Source of the DNA: Methyloligella sp050110875
GTDB taxonomy: Bacteria > Pseudomonadota > Alphaproteobacteria > Rhizobiales > Methyloligellaceae
DNA: 64,000 bases
Assembly (NCBI GenBank): GCA_050110875.1
Contig: CP188828.1
Location: 2,480,001-2,544,000 of the forward strand
Direction: 5' to 3'
How positions within the stretch are numbered: the first letter of the stretch is position 1; every line of letters starts with the position of its first letter. The notes under the pieces are model-generated. The model was not told where the DNA came from. It made no database searches and saw only the letters and a program-made list of their open reading frames with translations. This document shows positions 25,763 to 34,920 of this stretch, in pieces. The translations under genes were made by a program, and so were the position numbers.

Positions 25763-26443
25763 CTACCGGCGCTTCGCGACATAGTCTTTCGCCAAGCTTT
25801 CCCGCTCGGTGCGGATCCGTGCCATCCGTTGCCTGACCGCTTCGACCACGGCGGGCGGCGCGCTCTCCGGCGATCCTGACTTAAATGGCGGTGCCGGCGC
25901 GTATTCGAGCCCAAGCTGGATCGCCTCGGCCACCCCTCGGCCGGCGATCGTTTCTGCCAGGGCGAGACCGAAATCGATGCCCGCGGTGACCCCGCCGCCG
26001 GTCACGAGATTGCCGTCGAAGACATAGCGGGCCTTGACCGGCTCCGCTCCGAAATCGCTCAAGAGATCAAGAGCGTTCCAGTGGGTGGTGGCGCGTTTTC
26101 CTTCGAGCAATCCGGCAGCGCCTAGAACAAAGGCACCCGTACAGACCGAGGTGAGGTAACGGAGCGCAGGCGCTTGGCGGCGAAGAAAGGCGAGGATCTC
26201 CGGATCGGTCATGAGCCGGTTCACACCCGCACCGCCGGGGACGCACAGGATATCCAGCTGCGGGCTCTCCGCCAGGGTGACGGTCGGCTGGAGGATCAAC
26301 CCGGTCACGCTCCAAACCGGATCGAGATCCTTCGCGACGAGATGGAGCTGCGTCTCCGGTAGGGACGCGAAGACCTCATAGGGCCCGGTGAGATCGAGCT
26401 GCTGGAGATCCGGAAAGAGCAGGAATCCGATCTTAAGAGGCAT
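25763..26443 (-). CDS. DJ-1/PfpI-family protein, isonitrile hydratase-like
   Basis: The 226-residue protein has the DJ-1/PfpI fold: IGFLLFPDLQQLDLTGPYEV near the start and the nucleophile elbow YLTSVCTGAFVLGAAGLLEG with Cys101. The phrase TTHWNALDLL and the GGGVTAGIDFGLALAE segment place it in the subgroup of isonitrile hydratases and GlxA-like sensor domains, but without the AraC DNA-binding part. The enzyme activity would be hydration of isonitriles to N-formamides, though many relatives have unknown substrates. It is downstream of the response regulator gene on the same strand, separated by a dispersed repeat. Confidence 0.88.
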   Translation of the reverse strand: MPLKIGFLLFPDLQQLDLTGPYEVFASLPETQLHLVAKDLDPVWSVTGLILQPTVTLAESPQLDILCVPGGAGVNRLMTDPEILAFLRRQAPALRYLTSVCTGAFVLGAAGLLEGKRATTHWNALDLLSDFGAEPVKARYVFDGNLVTGGGVTAGIDFGLALAETIAGRGVAEAIQLGLEYAPAPPFKSGSPESAPPAVVEAVRQRMARIRTERESLAKDYVAKRR

Positions 26444-26499
26444 GGAGGCTCACCTAGCCGAACTTTGTGCTGTTTCTGGTTAAACCGCTGCGGGCCTCA

Positions 26500-26609
26500 G
26501 GTTCGAGACGATCACTGCGTTCGCCCTCACTCTGAAGAGGAAGGCTGGCTGTAGAAGTCCTTATCCTCACCCTGAGGGGCGCGTCAGCGGCATCTCGAAG
26601 GGTGAGGCC
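26500..26609. repeat. About 110-bp dispersed element (family B, copy 1)
   Basis: It contains GGTTCGAGACG, CCCTCACTCTGAAGAGG, CCTCACCCTGAGGGGCGCG and, at the right end, CTCGAAGGGTGAGGCC. The last two blocks form an inverted repeat (CCTCACCCT/AGGGTGAGG). The right end stops eight bases from the response-regulator stop codon. The same blocks in the same order, over the same length, occur at 55995-56104. Confidence 0.8.
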
Positions 26610-26617
26610 CAAAGGTC

Positions 26618-27304
26618 TCACGGGACCAGCTTATAGCCGCCGGTCTCGGTGACGAGGATCTCGCTCTGAGCGGGATCCTTCTCGATCTTCCGGCGCAGGC
26701 GATAGATATGGGTTTCCAAGGTGTGGGTGGTGACGCCGGCATTGTAGCCCCAGACCTCATGCAGGAGCACGTCTCGGGTCACGACCCGCTCGCCGGCGCG
26801 GTAAAGATATTTCAGGATCGAGGTCTCTTTCTCGGTGAGCCTGATCTTGTCGCCACCCTCTTCGACGAGAAGCTTGGCCGCGGGCTTGAAGCTATAAGGT
26901 CCGATGGTGAAGACGGCGTCCTCGCTCTGCTCGTGCTGGCGGAGCTGGGCGCGAATGCGCGCGAGCAGCACGGCGAGCTTGAAAGGCTTGGTGACATAAT
27001 CGTTGGCGCCGGCGTCGAGACCGAGAATCGTGTCGGCGTCGGAGGTCTGACCGGTCAGCATGACGATGGGGCCCTTGAACCCGCCACGCCGCAAGAGCTT
27101 GCAGGTCTCCCGGCCGTCGAGATCGGGCAGATTGACATCGAGCAGGACGAGATCGACATGCTCTTCCTTGGCGCGCTTGAGGCCTTCCGTGGCAGTCTCG
27201 GCGAGAAGGGTCTCGAACTCGTCGTGAAGAGCGAACTGCTCGCTCAAGGAATCACGCAACCCTTCGTCATCGTCGATGATCAAAATCCGGCGCGCATTGC
27301 TCAT
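26618..27304 (-). CDS. OmpR-family response regulator, CenR/OtpR-like
   Basis: The 228-residue protein has an N-terminal receiver domain with phospho-acceptor Asp56 (LVLLDVNLPDLDG), the acidic pocket DDDEG at 11-15 and Lys106 in DYVTKPF. A C-terminal winged helix follows (about 130-228, LTEKETSILKYLYRAGERVV, HTLETHIYRLRRKIE). Its style matches the essential envelope regulator known as CenR in Caulobacter and OtpR in Brucella; this is from memory, so the symbol is withheld. No histidine kinase gene is adjacent. Its 3' side carries a dispersed repeat before the DJ-1 gene. Confidence 0.93.
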   Translation of the reverse strand: MSNARRILIIDDDEGLRDSLSEQFALHDEFETLLAETATEGLKRAKEEHVDLVLLDVNLPDLDGRETCKLLRRGGFKGPIVMLTGQTSDADTILGLDAGANDYVTKPFKLAVLLARIRAQLRQHEQSEDAVFTIGPYSFKPAAKLLVEEGGDKIRLTEKETSILKYLYRAGERVVTRDVLLHEVWGYNAGVTTHTLETHIYRLRRKIEKDPAQSEILVTETGGYKLVP

Positions 27305-27411
27305 GGTGAGTCGTGTATTTGGTTGTCGTCAGGCTGAGTTGTACGCGGCGCGGCTGGCCGGAACAAGCATCGCGATGGTGACGGTCACGGAATCGAGAAA
27401 CGGGTAACCGG

Positions 27412-27936
27412 ATGGTTCAAGAGAGGATCTTGGTAACGAGGGCACCGGGAGCGCGGACGAGGGGCCTGCTTCATCTCGCGAGCGGGGTACGGGCTTGCGC
27501 GCTCGGCCGCTCCGGTATCACGGCGCTGAAGCGGGAGGGGGATGGGGCGACGCCTTTGGGCGTCTTTCCCTTGCGGATGTTGCTCTATCGCGCCGACCGG
27601 ACGAGGTGGCCGTCCACGGTTCTGCCGAGCCATGCGATCGGCCCCGATGACGGCTGGAGCGACGATCCGGCAGACCGGAACTACAACCGCATGATCAGAC
27701 TGCCGAGCATGGGGAGCGCCGAAGGGCTGAAGCGGCAGGACCATCTCTACGACCTGGTTCTGGTGATGGGCTATAACGACCTGCCGCGGGTGCGGGGCCG
27801 GGGCAGCGCCATCTTCATCCATCTTGCACGGCCGGGCTATCTGCCTACGGAAGGCTGCATCGCCGTTTCCAAACGGGACTTCCTGGCGCTGATACGCGAA
27901 GCCGGACCCAAAACCGTGATCGAGATTCGCGGCTAG
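27412..27936 (+). CDS. L,D-transpeptidase (YkuD)-fold protein
   Basis: The 174-residue protein has the YkuD active-site region IFIHLARPGYLPTEGCIAVS with His137 and Cys149. The order HxxxPxxxxTxGCIxVS fits the divergent subgroup that includes small cytosolic-looking family members. Classical enzymes form 3-3 cross-links in murein or attach lipoproteins to it. There is no signal peptide or membrane anchor, so the location and substrate are unclear. Its stop shares the bases CTAG with the convergent yggS stop. It is divergent from the response regulator gene. Confidence 0.85.
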   Translation: MVQERILVTRAPGARTRGLLHLASGVRACALGRSGITALKREGDGATPLGVFPLRMLLYRADRTRWPSTVLPSHAIGPDDGWSDDPADRNYNRMIRLPSMGSAEGLKRQDHLYDLVLVMGYNDLPRVRGRGSAIFIHLARPGYLPTEGCIAVSKRDFLALIREAGPKTVIEIRG

Positions 27937-28643
27937 GTGTAATCGCGGGCGCCGAAGATGGCGGTGCCGACGCGGACATAGGTCGCGCCGAATTGGACGG
28001 CCTTTTCGTAATCGCCGCTCATGCCCATGCTGAGCTCGGCGAGGCCGAGCTGCTTGGCCAGCTTCTCCAGCAGGGCGAAATGCAGGGCCGGCTCCTCGTC
28101 GAGAGGCGGGATGCACATGAGGCCGGCGATCTCGAGCCCCAGCTCGTCGCGGCACATCCGCACGAAATCGGCGACCTCCGCAGGGGGAACTCCCGCTTTC
28201 TGCGGCTCCTCGCCGGTGTTGACCTGAACCAGCAGCTTCGGCTTGCGGCTCTGCTCTTCCATCTCCTTGGCGATGGTGCGCGCGATCTTTTCCCGGTCGA
28301 CGCTTTGGATGCAGTCGGCGATGGCGACGGCATCCTTCACCTTGTTAGACTGCAATGGGCCGACGATATGGAGCTCGATATCGGGGTAACGCTCTTTCAG
28401 ATCGGGAAACTTCGATTGCGCTTCCTGGACGCGATTTTCGCCGAACAGGCGCTGCCCCGCCTGAATGGCTTCCTCGACGGCCTCGGCCGGATGGGTCTTG
28501 GAGACGGCGACGAGCTTCACGCTATCTGACTCGCGGCCCGCGGCTTTGGCGGCTGCAGCGATGTCGTCGCGGACTTGCGTGAGACGTGCGGCGATGGTGT
28601 TGGGTGCAGTCAATCGGGTAACCGGTGTTCGGTAATTTCTCAT
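27933..28643 (-). CDS. YggS-family PLP homeostasis protein
   Basis: The protein (236 residues from the ATG at 28643) is a single-domain PLP-binding TIM barrel. The PLP lysine is in KLVAVSKTHP, with FGENRVQEA, HIVGPLQSNK, LLVQVNTGEE and the phosphate-binding SMGMSGDYEKAV and VRVGTAIFG. It buffers free pyridoxal phosphate and affects amino-acid and vitamin B6 balance. The start is uncertain: the ATG abuts a dispersed repeat and lacks a ribosome-binding site, whereas a TTG at 28613 would give the usual N-terminal length (lysine at residue 39). It shares its stop bases with the L,D-transpeptidase-like gene. Confidence 0.92.
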   Translation of the reverse strand: MRNYRTPVTRLTAPNTIAARLTQVRDDIAAAAKAAGRESDSVKLVAVSKTHPAEAVEEAIQAGQRLFGENRVQEAQSKFPDLKERYPDIELHIVGPLQSNKVKDAVAIADCIQSVDREKIARTIAKEMEEQSRKPKLLVQVNTGEEPQKAGVPPAEVADFVRMCRDELGLEIAGLMCIPPLDEEPALHFALLEKLAKQLGLAELSMGMSGDYEKAVQFGATYVRVGTAIFGARDYT

Positions 28644-28809
28644 GCGTCATGCCCGGACTTGATCCGGGCATCCACGCCGTTTCATCTCCGCTCGGGAAAA
28701 GAGATCGCGAGCAAACGTTAGGCGTCTGCCGATAGGTAACGGCATGGACCCCCCGGTCAAGTTAACGCTCGGGTCCGCGAAGCGGAACCCGGATGCCCGG
28801 GGGTGACGC
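28644..28809. repeat. About 166-bp dispersed element with GCGTCA-type inverted ends (family A, copy 2)
   Basis: The left end reads GCGTCATGCCCGGACTTGAT and contains the palindrome CCCGGACTTGATCCGGG. The right end in reverse reads GCGTCACCCCCGGGCATCC. The right half has the further hairpin GGGTCCGCG...CGGAACCC. It begins at the base next to the yggS ATG and ends 87 bases before leuS, so it occupies the divergent promoter region of both genes. See 13665-13827 for the other copy. Confidence 0.75.
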
Positions 28810-28896
28810 CATCGGTGGAGCCATCGCTTGACCGCCCGCCTCATTTAGGGTCGATTGCGCGGCAAATCTCAAAGCTGAGCGACGGGCAAGACTTCA

Positions 28897-31518
28897 ATGG
28901 CAGCGGAGCGTTACGACGCAGCGGCGCAGGAGCGCTTTTGGCAGGAAAAATGGGACGAATCGGCAGTTTATTCCGCCGATGACGATGATCCACGGCCGAA
29001 ATACTACGTGCTCGAGATGTTTCCCTATCCGTCGGGGCGCATCCATATCGGGCACACCCGCAACTACACCATGGGCGATGTGGTGGCGCGCTTCATGCGG
29101 GCGCGCGGCCATAACGTGCTGCATCCGATGGGCTGGGACGCGTTCGGCATGCCGGCGGAGAACGCTGCCATCGAGCGGGGTATCCATCCCGGAGAATGGA
29201 CCTACGACAATATCGCAACCATGCGCGACCAGCTGAAGCTGATGGGTTTTTCCATCGACTGGTCCCGGGAGTTCGCGACCTGCGACGTCGAATATTACGC
29301 GCAGCAGCAAAGCCTCTTTCTGGATCTGTTGGAGGCCGGGCTGGTGGAACGCAAGACCCGCAAGGTCAATTGGGACCCGGTGGATCAGACCGTGCTCGCC
29401 AACGAGCAGGTGATCGACGGGAAGGGCTGGCGCTCCGGCGCGCCGGTTGAGCAGCGTGAGCTCGCCCAGTGGTTCTTCAAGATTACCGAATTCGCCGACG
29501 AGCTGCTGGAGGGGCTGGAGACTCTGGAGCGCTGGCCGGAGAAGGTGCGGCTGATGCAGTCGAACTGGATCGGCCGGTCGGAAGGTCTGTTGCTTCTGTT
29601 CGAGACAGTGGCGGAAACGGCGCCGGAAGATATCGCCACGATCCAGGTCTTCACCACGCGGCCGGATACGCTGTTCGGCGCGAGCTTCCTGGCGATTGCC
29701 CCAGACCATGCGCTGGCCACGGCGATCGGCGAGACGGATAAGACGGCGGCGGCGTTCATCGCCGAGTGCCAGCGGCACGGCACCAGCGCGGCGGAATTGG
29801 AGACCTTGGAGAAGCAGGGCTTCGATACGGGCGTGCGTGTGGCCCATCCGGTGATCGAGGGCGCGACCCTGCCGGTCTATATCGCCAACTTCATCCTCTC
29901 CGAATACGGTACCGGCGCAATCTTCGGCTGTCCTGCCCACGATCAGCGCGACCTGGAATTCGCCCGGAAATACGATCTCCCCGTCACGCCGGTGGTGCTG
30001 CCGCCCGATGCGGATGCGGCGAGCTTCGCGATCGGCGACGAGGCCTATACGGGCGACGGCACGATGATCAATTCCGGCTTCCTGGACGGGATGGACGTGC
30101 CGGCGGCGAAGGCTGCCATGAGCGACCGTCTGGAGCGGCAATCGGTCGGCAACACGCAGCAAGGCATGCGCAAGACCCAGTTCCGCTTGCGCGATTGGGG
30201 CGTCTCGCGGCAGCGCTATTGGGGCTGTCCCATTCCCATGATACATTGCGAGACATGCGGCATTGTTCCGGTGCCGAAGGCCGATCTTCCGGTAAAGCTG
30301 CCGGACGACGTCTCCTTCGACAAGCCGGGCAATCCGCTGGACCATCACTCGAGCTGGAAGAACGTCACCTGTCCTGAGTGCGGGGGGCCGGCGCGCCGGG
30401 AGACCGATACCATGGACACCTTCGTGGATTCGTCCTGGTATTTTGCACGTTTCACGGCACCGCGGGCCAAGACGCCGACCGTGCCCGAAATGGCCGATGA
30501 GTGGCTGCCCGTCGACCAATATATCGGCGGTATCGAGCATGCGATTCTGCATCTGCTCTATGCCCGCTTCTTCACCCGCGCCATGCATCGCACGGGCCAT
30601 GTGGGGCTGGACGAGCCCTTTGCCGGCCTGTTCACCCAAGGCATGGTGACCCATGAAACCTATCGCGACGAGAACGGCCAATGGGTCGAGCCGGGCCTGG
30701 TGCGGATCGAAGGCAGCGACGGCGACCGCAAGGCATTTCATACGGAGACCGGGAAAGAGCTCGCCATCGGTCATCTCGAGAAGATGTCGAAGTCCAAGAA
30801 GAACACCGTGGGGCCGGAGGAGATCACGGCGCAGTACGGCGCGGACACGGCCCGTTGGTTCATGCTGTCCGACACGCCGCCGGAGCGGGATATCCAGTGG
30901 ACGGAGGCGGGCGTCGAAGGCAGCTATCGCTTCCTGCAGCGCATGTGGCGGATGACCGGCGAGGTGGCCGCGCTGGGGACTGCACCGAGCGATCCGCCGA
31001 AGGAGATGGGCGCGGTGGCAACGGAGCTGCGCCGGGCGACCCATAAGACGATCGCCGCAGTGACCGCTTCGATCGAGAATCTGCGGTTCAATTCCGCGGT
31101 GGCGCAGATCTACGAGTTGTCGAACGCATTGTCATCGACGCTGAACAAGGCGGGCGGATCGCCGGATGCCGATGTTCATTTCGCGTTGGCCGAGGCGACG
31201 AAGATGCTGGCGCGGCTGGCTGCCCCAATGGTGCCGCATCTTGCGGAAGAATGCTGGTCCATGCTCGGGCATGAAGGACTTTTGGCCCAGGAAGCCTGGC
31301 CTTCGCCGGATCCGGCGCTGGTGGTCGACGACCAAGTGACCATTGCCGTGCAGGTCAATGGGAAGAGGCGAGACGAATTGACGATTGCACGGGACGCCGC
31401 AAAAGAAGATATTGAGGCGGCAGCGCTAAAATTGGACAATGTGATGCGCGCCATTGGGGGACGCGAAATCAAGAAGATCGTTGTCGTGCCGCAGAGGATC
31501 GTCAATGTCGTGGCGTAA
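28897..31518 (+). CDS. leuS: Leucyl-tRNA synthetase
   Basis: The 873-residue protein is a class I synthetase. The HIGH motif is in PYPSGRIHIGHTRNYTMG (His50-His53), and KMSKS is at residues 629-633 in LEKMSKSKKNTVGPEEI. The CP1 editing domain lies roughly at 225-430 and includes TRPDTLFGASFLAIAPDH and the hydrolysis-site region. The C-terminal anticodon-binding part ends with the beta-rich VQVNGKRRDEL tail. It charges tRNA-Leu and hydrolyses mischarged products. The length matches bacterial LeuS (about 860). lptE overlaps its last 14 bases. Confidence 0.98.
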   Translation: MAAERYDAAAQERFWQEKWDESAVYSADDDDPRPKYYVLEMFPYPSGRIHIGHTRNYTMGDVVARFMRARGHNVLHPMGWDAFGMPAENAAIERGIHPGEWTYDNIATMRDQLKLMGFSIDWSREFATCDVEYYAQQQSLFLDLLEAGLVERKTRKVNWDPVDQTVLANEQVIDGKGWRSGAPVEQRELAQWFFKITEFADELLEGLETLERWPEKVRLMQSNWIGRSEGLLLLFETVAETAPEDIATIQVFTTRPDTLFGASFLAIAPDHALATAIGETDKTAAAFIAECQRHGTSAAELETLEKQGFDTGVRVAHPVIEGATLPVYIANFILSEYGTGAIFGCPAHDQRDLEFARKYDLPVTPVVLPPDADAASFAIGDEAYTGDGTMINSGFLDGMDVPAAKAAMSDRLERQSVGNTQQGMRKTQFRLRDWGVSRQRYWGCPIPMIHCETCGIVPVPKADLPVKLPDDVSFDKPGNPLDHHSSWKNVTCPECGGPARRETDTMDTFVDSSWYFARFTAPRAKTPTVPEMADEWLPVDQYIGGIEHAILHLLYARFFTRAMHRTGHVGLDEPFAGLFTQGMVTHETYRDENGQWVEPGLVRIEGSDGDRKAFHTETGKELAIGHLEKMSKSKKNTVGPEEITAQYGADTARWFMLSDTPPERDIQWTEAGVEGSYRFLQRMWRMTGEVAALGTAPSDPPKEMGAVATELRRATHKTIAAVTASIENLRFNSAVAQIYELSNALSSTLNKAGGSPDADVHFALAEATKMLARLAAPMVPHLAEECWSMLGHEGLLAQEAWPSPDPALVVDDQVTIAVQVNGKRRDELTIARDAAKEDIEAAALKLDNVMRAIGGREIKKIVVVPQRIVNVVA

Positions 31519-32071
31519 CAGCCAAACCACGCGCCATTTGCGCCGCCGGTCTTTCCGCAAGGCCGGGCGGACGGCGTTGGCGCTCGCCATTTTGGCCGGT
31601 GCCGGCCTCGCCTTGAGCGCCTGCGGCGTGCGCCCTCTTTACGGCACCTCCGCCTCCGGCGAATCGACCCAGGCCATGATGGCGGCGGTGGAGATTTCGC
31701 CGATTCCCGGCCGCGTCGGACAGCAGGTGCGCAACGAGCTGATCTTCGACACCACGGGCGGCGGGACCGCCGCTCCGAGCCGCTACAAGCTCAATATCGT
31801 GCTGCGGGAAAGCGTCACCAAGGAAATGGTGCTGCGCAGCGGCGACGCCACGGGCGAGGTCTACACGCTTCGGGCGGACTACCGTCTGATCAATCTCGCC
31901 GACGGCAAGATGATCCATGAGGGGACCGCCATCGGGCGCGCCTCCTACGACCGCTACGACAAGACCTTCTCCAATGTGCGCGCGCAATACAATGCGGAAG
32001 ACCGGGCGGCCGGCACGGTCGCCGAAAGCATCCGCACGCAAGTCGCAAGCTATCTCGCCACCTCGACCTGA
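31505..32071 (+). CDS. lptE: LPS-assembly lipoprotein LptE
   Basis: The 188-residue protein has a lipoprotein signal: an Arg-rich start, a hydrophobic core, and the lipobox ALSAC with Cys40. The mature part contains VRPLYGTSASGES and VGQQVRNELIFDTTGGG, typical of alphaproteobacterial LptE. It forms the plug of the LptD outer-membrane translocon for lipopolysaccharide. The ATG at 31505 puts the start inside the last 14 bases of leuS, so the genes are translationally coupled; the gene pair leuS-lptE-holA is conserved widely. The unusually long basic N-terminus before the hydrophobic core is odd. Confidence 0.92.
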   Translation: MSWRNSQTTRHLRRRSFRKAGRTALALAILAGAGLALSACGVRPLYGTSASGESTQAMMAAVEISPIPGRVGQQVRNELIFDTTGGGTAAPSRYKLNIVLRESVTKEMVLRSGDATGEVYTLRADYRLINLADGKMIHEGTAIGRASYDRYDKTFSNVRAQYNAEDRAAGTVAESIRTQVASYLATST

Positions 32072-32098
32072 TCCCGCCTGCAGCGGCGGAGTTTCGCC

Positions 32099-33103
32099 AT
32101 GGTCGCCGTCAAATCCTCCGGCGTTCCGCGCTTTCTGAAATCGCCCGATCCAGCTTGCCGGGCCGTGCTGGTCTACGGGCCGGATACCGGTTTGGTGTCC
32201 GAGCGGGCCAAGGCGATGCAGGCCTATTTCGCCGGCAGCGGGAACGATGCGGAGATCGTCCGTCTCGACGATCGCGACTTGGCCGAGAGCGACGGACGGC
32301 TTTCGGTCGAGCTCGGGACCATGCCCATGTTCGCGGACCGGAAGGTGATCCGGGTGACCGCCGGCGCGCGGCTCAAACCGGATGAGCTGAAAGCCGCGCT
32401 TGCGGAACCGCCCGATGCGGCGCTGGTGATCGAGGGCGGCAACCTCAAGCCCGATTCCGCCTTGCGGAAGCTGTTCGAGAAACTGCCTTTCGCGGCTGCG
32501 CTGCCGTGCTACGCGGAGGACAGGAATCTCGGCGCATTGATCGACGAGGAGCTGGCGGCCGCAAAGCTCAATATCGATCGCGAGACGCGGACCTATCTGA
32601 TGAGCCGGCTCGGGGCCGATCAGGCGCTCTCCCGCGCGGAAATCGGAAAGCTCATCCTCTATGCCGCCGGCAAGGACCGGATCAGCCACGACGATATCGA
32701 TGCCGTGGTCGGCGACAGCGCCGAGGTTGCGGTGGAGAATTTCGTCTATCTGGTCAGCGGCGGCGATTCCCGCGGTGCGATCCGCCAGCTTTCGCGGCTC
32801 GCCGGGGCGGGGACGGCACCGCAGATGGCGCTCGCCGCGCTGGGCCGGCATTTCATGCGACTGCATTCGGTTGCTGCGGCCGAGGCCGCGAACGGTTCGG
32901 CCGAGGCTGCCTTGCGCAAAATTCGCCCGCCGATTCATTTCAAACGGCGGGACGCCTTCCTTCGCGATAGCCGGCGGTGGGGCGCGGCGAGGTTGCAAGC
33001 CGCGCTGCCCCGCATCCAAGACGCCGTGATGAAAGCACGTCTCTCGCCAGCGCTGGAGCAGGCCTATGCCGAGAGGCTGGTGCTCGCACTCCGTTCACGT
33101 TGA
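32099..33103 (+). CDS. holA: DNA polymerase III delta subunit
   Basis: The 334-residue protein matches HolA. An N-terminal AAA+-like domain has VLVYGPDTGLVSERAKAM, the middle region has LIDEELAAAKLNIDRETR, and the helical C-terminal domain includes DDIDAVVGDSAEVAVENFVY. It opens the sliding clamp within the clamp loader. It has no functional Walker A lysine, as expected for delta. It follows lptE by 27 bases. Its 3' end faces parB across 19 bases. Confidence 0.95.
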   Translation: MVAVKSSGVPRFLKSPDPACRAVLVYGPDTGLVSERAKAMQAYFAGSGNDAEIVRLDDRDLAESDGRLSVELGTMPMFADRKVIRVTAGARLKPDELKAALAEPPDAALVIEGGNLKPDSALRKLFEKLPFAAALPCYAEDRNLGALIDEELAAAKLNIDRETRTYLMSRLGADQALSRAEIGKLILYAAGKDRISHDDIDAVVGDSAEVAVENFVYLVSGGDSRGAIRQLSRLAGAGTAPQMALAALGRHFMRLHSVAAAEAANGSAEAALRKIRPPIHFKRRDAFLRDSRRWGAARLQAALPRIQDAVMKARLSPALEQAYAERLVLALRSR

Positions 33104-33122
33104 CGGTAATTATCGTTTTTTA

Positions 33123-33998
33123 TCAATGACTTAACCCGCGCATAAGGCGATGACGCAGGTCTTCGAGCTGATCCAGGGTGGTGTAGCGGATGCGCAGTTC
33201 ACCCTTCTCGCCCTTGCCCGGCCGAAGTTCGACCTTGAGACCCAGCACTTCTTTCAGCTCCGCCTCGGCGGCGCGGGTATCCGGATCCTTCATCGAGGCG
33301 GATTGAGCGGAAGACTTTTTCGTCTGGCCGCTGTTCTGGACCAGCGCTTCGGTCTGACGCACCGAGAGGCCCTCCTTGACGACGCGGGCGGCAAGCAGCT
33401 CCGCGTCCTGGCGGCCAATCAGGGCGCGAGCGTGACCGGCGGAGAGATCGCCGGAGGCAACATAGCGGCGGACCGCCTCGGGCAGTTTGAGCAGACGAAG
33501 GGTGTTGGCGAGATGACTACGGCTCTTGCCGATGACCCGGGAGAGATCCTCCTGGGTATAGCCATGGCCATCCATCAGCGAGCGATAGCCTTCCGCCTCC
33601 TCGATGGCGTTCAGATCCTCGCGCTGGACGTTCTCGATGATGGCGAGCTCGACCGCCTCCTGATCGGAAAGGGAACGAATGACGACCGGCACCTCGTGCA
33701 GGTTCGCCTTCTGTGCCGCGCGCCAGCGACGCTCGCCGGCGACGATCTCGTAAGTGTCGCGGCCTTCCTGCGGACGCACGATGAGCGGCTGGACGAGGCC
33801 GCGCTCGCGGATCGAATCGGCAAGCTCGGTCAGATGCTCGTCGTCGAAATGACGGCGCGGATTGAAGCGGCTCGCTTTCAGAGCCGAAAGCGGCAGCATG
33901 CGCTGGTCCTCGATTTGGGAGAAGTCGGCTTCGACGCCGTCGCCAAGCAAGGATGTCAGGCCGCGGCCCAACCGCTTCTTTTGAGTGGTCGCTGTCAT
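33123..33998 (-). CDS. parB: Chromosome partitioning protein ParB
   Basis: The 291-residue protein has the ParB/Spo0J layout. The N-terminal CTP-binding domain (about 35-125) contains NPRRHFDDEHLTELADSI, GLVQPLIVRP and VAGERRWRAAQKA. The central helix-turn-helix DNA-binding domain (about 130-215) contains GYTQEDLSRVIGKSRSHLAN, and a C-terminal dimer domain follows. It loads and slides on DNA at parS sites and recruits SMC and ParA. Four parS-like sites lie 1.5-5 kb away in the same window. It is downstream of parA on the same strand, 85 bases away. Confidence 0.97.
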   Translation of the reverse strand: MTATTQKKRLGRGLTSLLGDGVEADFSQIEDQRMLPLSALKASRFNPRRHFDDEHLTELADSIRERGLVQPLIVRPQEGRDTYEIVAGERRWRAAQKANLHEVPVVIRSLSDQEAVELAIIENVQREDLNAIEEAEGYRSLMDGHGYTQEDLSRVIGKSRSHLANTLRLLKLPEAVRRYVASGDLSAGHARALIGRQDAELLAARVVKEGLSVRQTEALVQNSGQTKKSSAQSASMKDPDTRAAEAELKEVLGLKVELRPGKGEKGELRIRYTTLDQLEDLRHRLMRGLSH

Positions 33999-34083
33999 GA
34001 TGGTCTCTTCGCCGATCCGGCGCCTCCTCCGCTGGCCCTTTCGGGCGATCCTCTACGCCGCAACTGACTTTTCCGCCGCACGC

Positions 34084-34920
34084 TCACGCCGCCCGCGTCC
34101 GGCGCTCGCGCTCGATCACTTCGGATGCGAGCTTGATATAGGCCTGGCTACCGGCGCAGCGATAATCGTAGAGCAGCACCGGCTTGCCGTGGGACGGCGA
34201 TTCCGCCACCCGCACATTGCGGGGAATGACGGTCGAATAAACCTTGTCGCCGAGCACGCGGCGCACATCGTCGACCACCTGGTCGGAAAGCGCGGTGCGC
34301 TGATCGTACATGGTCAGCACCACGCCGTGGATATGAAGCTTCGGGTTCAAGCGTCCGCGGATCTCTTCCACCGTGCTTAAGAGCTGGGCCAGACCTTCAA
34401 GGGCGAAGAATTCGCATTGCAACGGCACGAGAACCGCATCGGCTGCGGCGAGTGCATTCACGGTGAGAAGGTTCAGGCTCGGCGGACAATCGATCAGCAC
34501 ATAGGTGGTGCGTTGGGTCGGCTCCTCGCCGGCGGTCATGGCGGCGATGGCATCGCGCAGGCGATAGTGACGGCCGCTCGCCATGCCCGTCTCGCGCTCG
34601 AAGGCCATGAGGTCGATGGTGGCGGGCGAGATGGTAAGGCCCGGCACGGTGGTCTGAAAGCGCGCATCCTTGAGGGTGCTGGTGCCGCTCATCACGTCGA
34701 AGGTGGAAACGCCGCGATCCTCCACGCCGACGCCGGTGGAGGCGTTGCCTTGAGGGTCGAGATCGACGATGAGGACGCGCTCGCCGACCGCCGCCAGGGC
34801 CGTTCCCAGATTGATCGCCGTGGTGGTCTTGCCGACACCGCCCTTCTGATTGGCGAGCGCCAAGACCCGGGTGCGCCGGGCGGGGCTGCTTCCACCGCCG
34901 AATTTCGGAAAGCTGATCAT
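34084..34920 (-). CDS. parA: Chromosome partitioning ATPase ParA
   Basis: The 278-residue protein is a Walker-type ParA. The deviant Walker A motif KGGVGKTTTAINL comes after a short N-terminal segment, with Walker A' LIVDLDPQGNASTGVG and Walker B VLIDCPPSLN. Its ATP-bound dimers bind nucleoid DNA and move ParB-parS complexes toward the poles. The ATG at 34920 is chosen because it overlaps the rsmG stop in ATGA and fits family length; a longer upstream frame runs through rsmG. It is the second gene of mnmG-rsmG-parA-parB. Confidence 0.97.
   Translation of the reverse strand: MISFPKFGGGSSPARRTRVLALANQKGGVGKTTTAINLGTALAAVGERVLIVDLDPQGNASTGVGVEDRGVSTFDVMSGTSTLKDARFQTTVPGLTISPATIDLMAFERETGMASGRHYRLRDAIAAMTAGEEPTQRTTYVLIDCPPSLNLLTVNALAAADAVLVPLQCEFFALEGLAQLLSTVEEIRGRLNPKLHIHGVVLTMYDQRTALSDQVVDDVRRVLGDKVYSTVIPRNVRVAESPSHGKPVLLYDYRCAGSQAYIKLASEVIERERRTRAA

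Noticed and set aside
28894..31044. Minus-strand frame of about 716 codons opposite leuS
   Set aside because: Shadow of leuS caused by GC-rich third positions; no recognisable motif.
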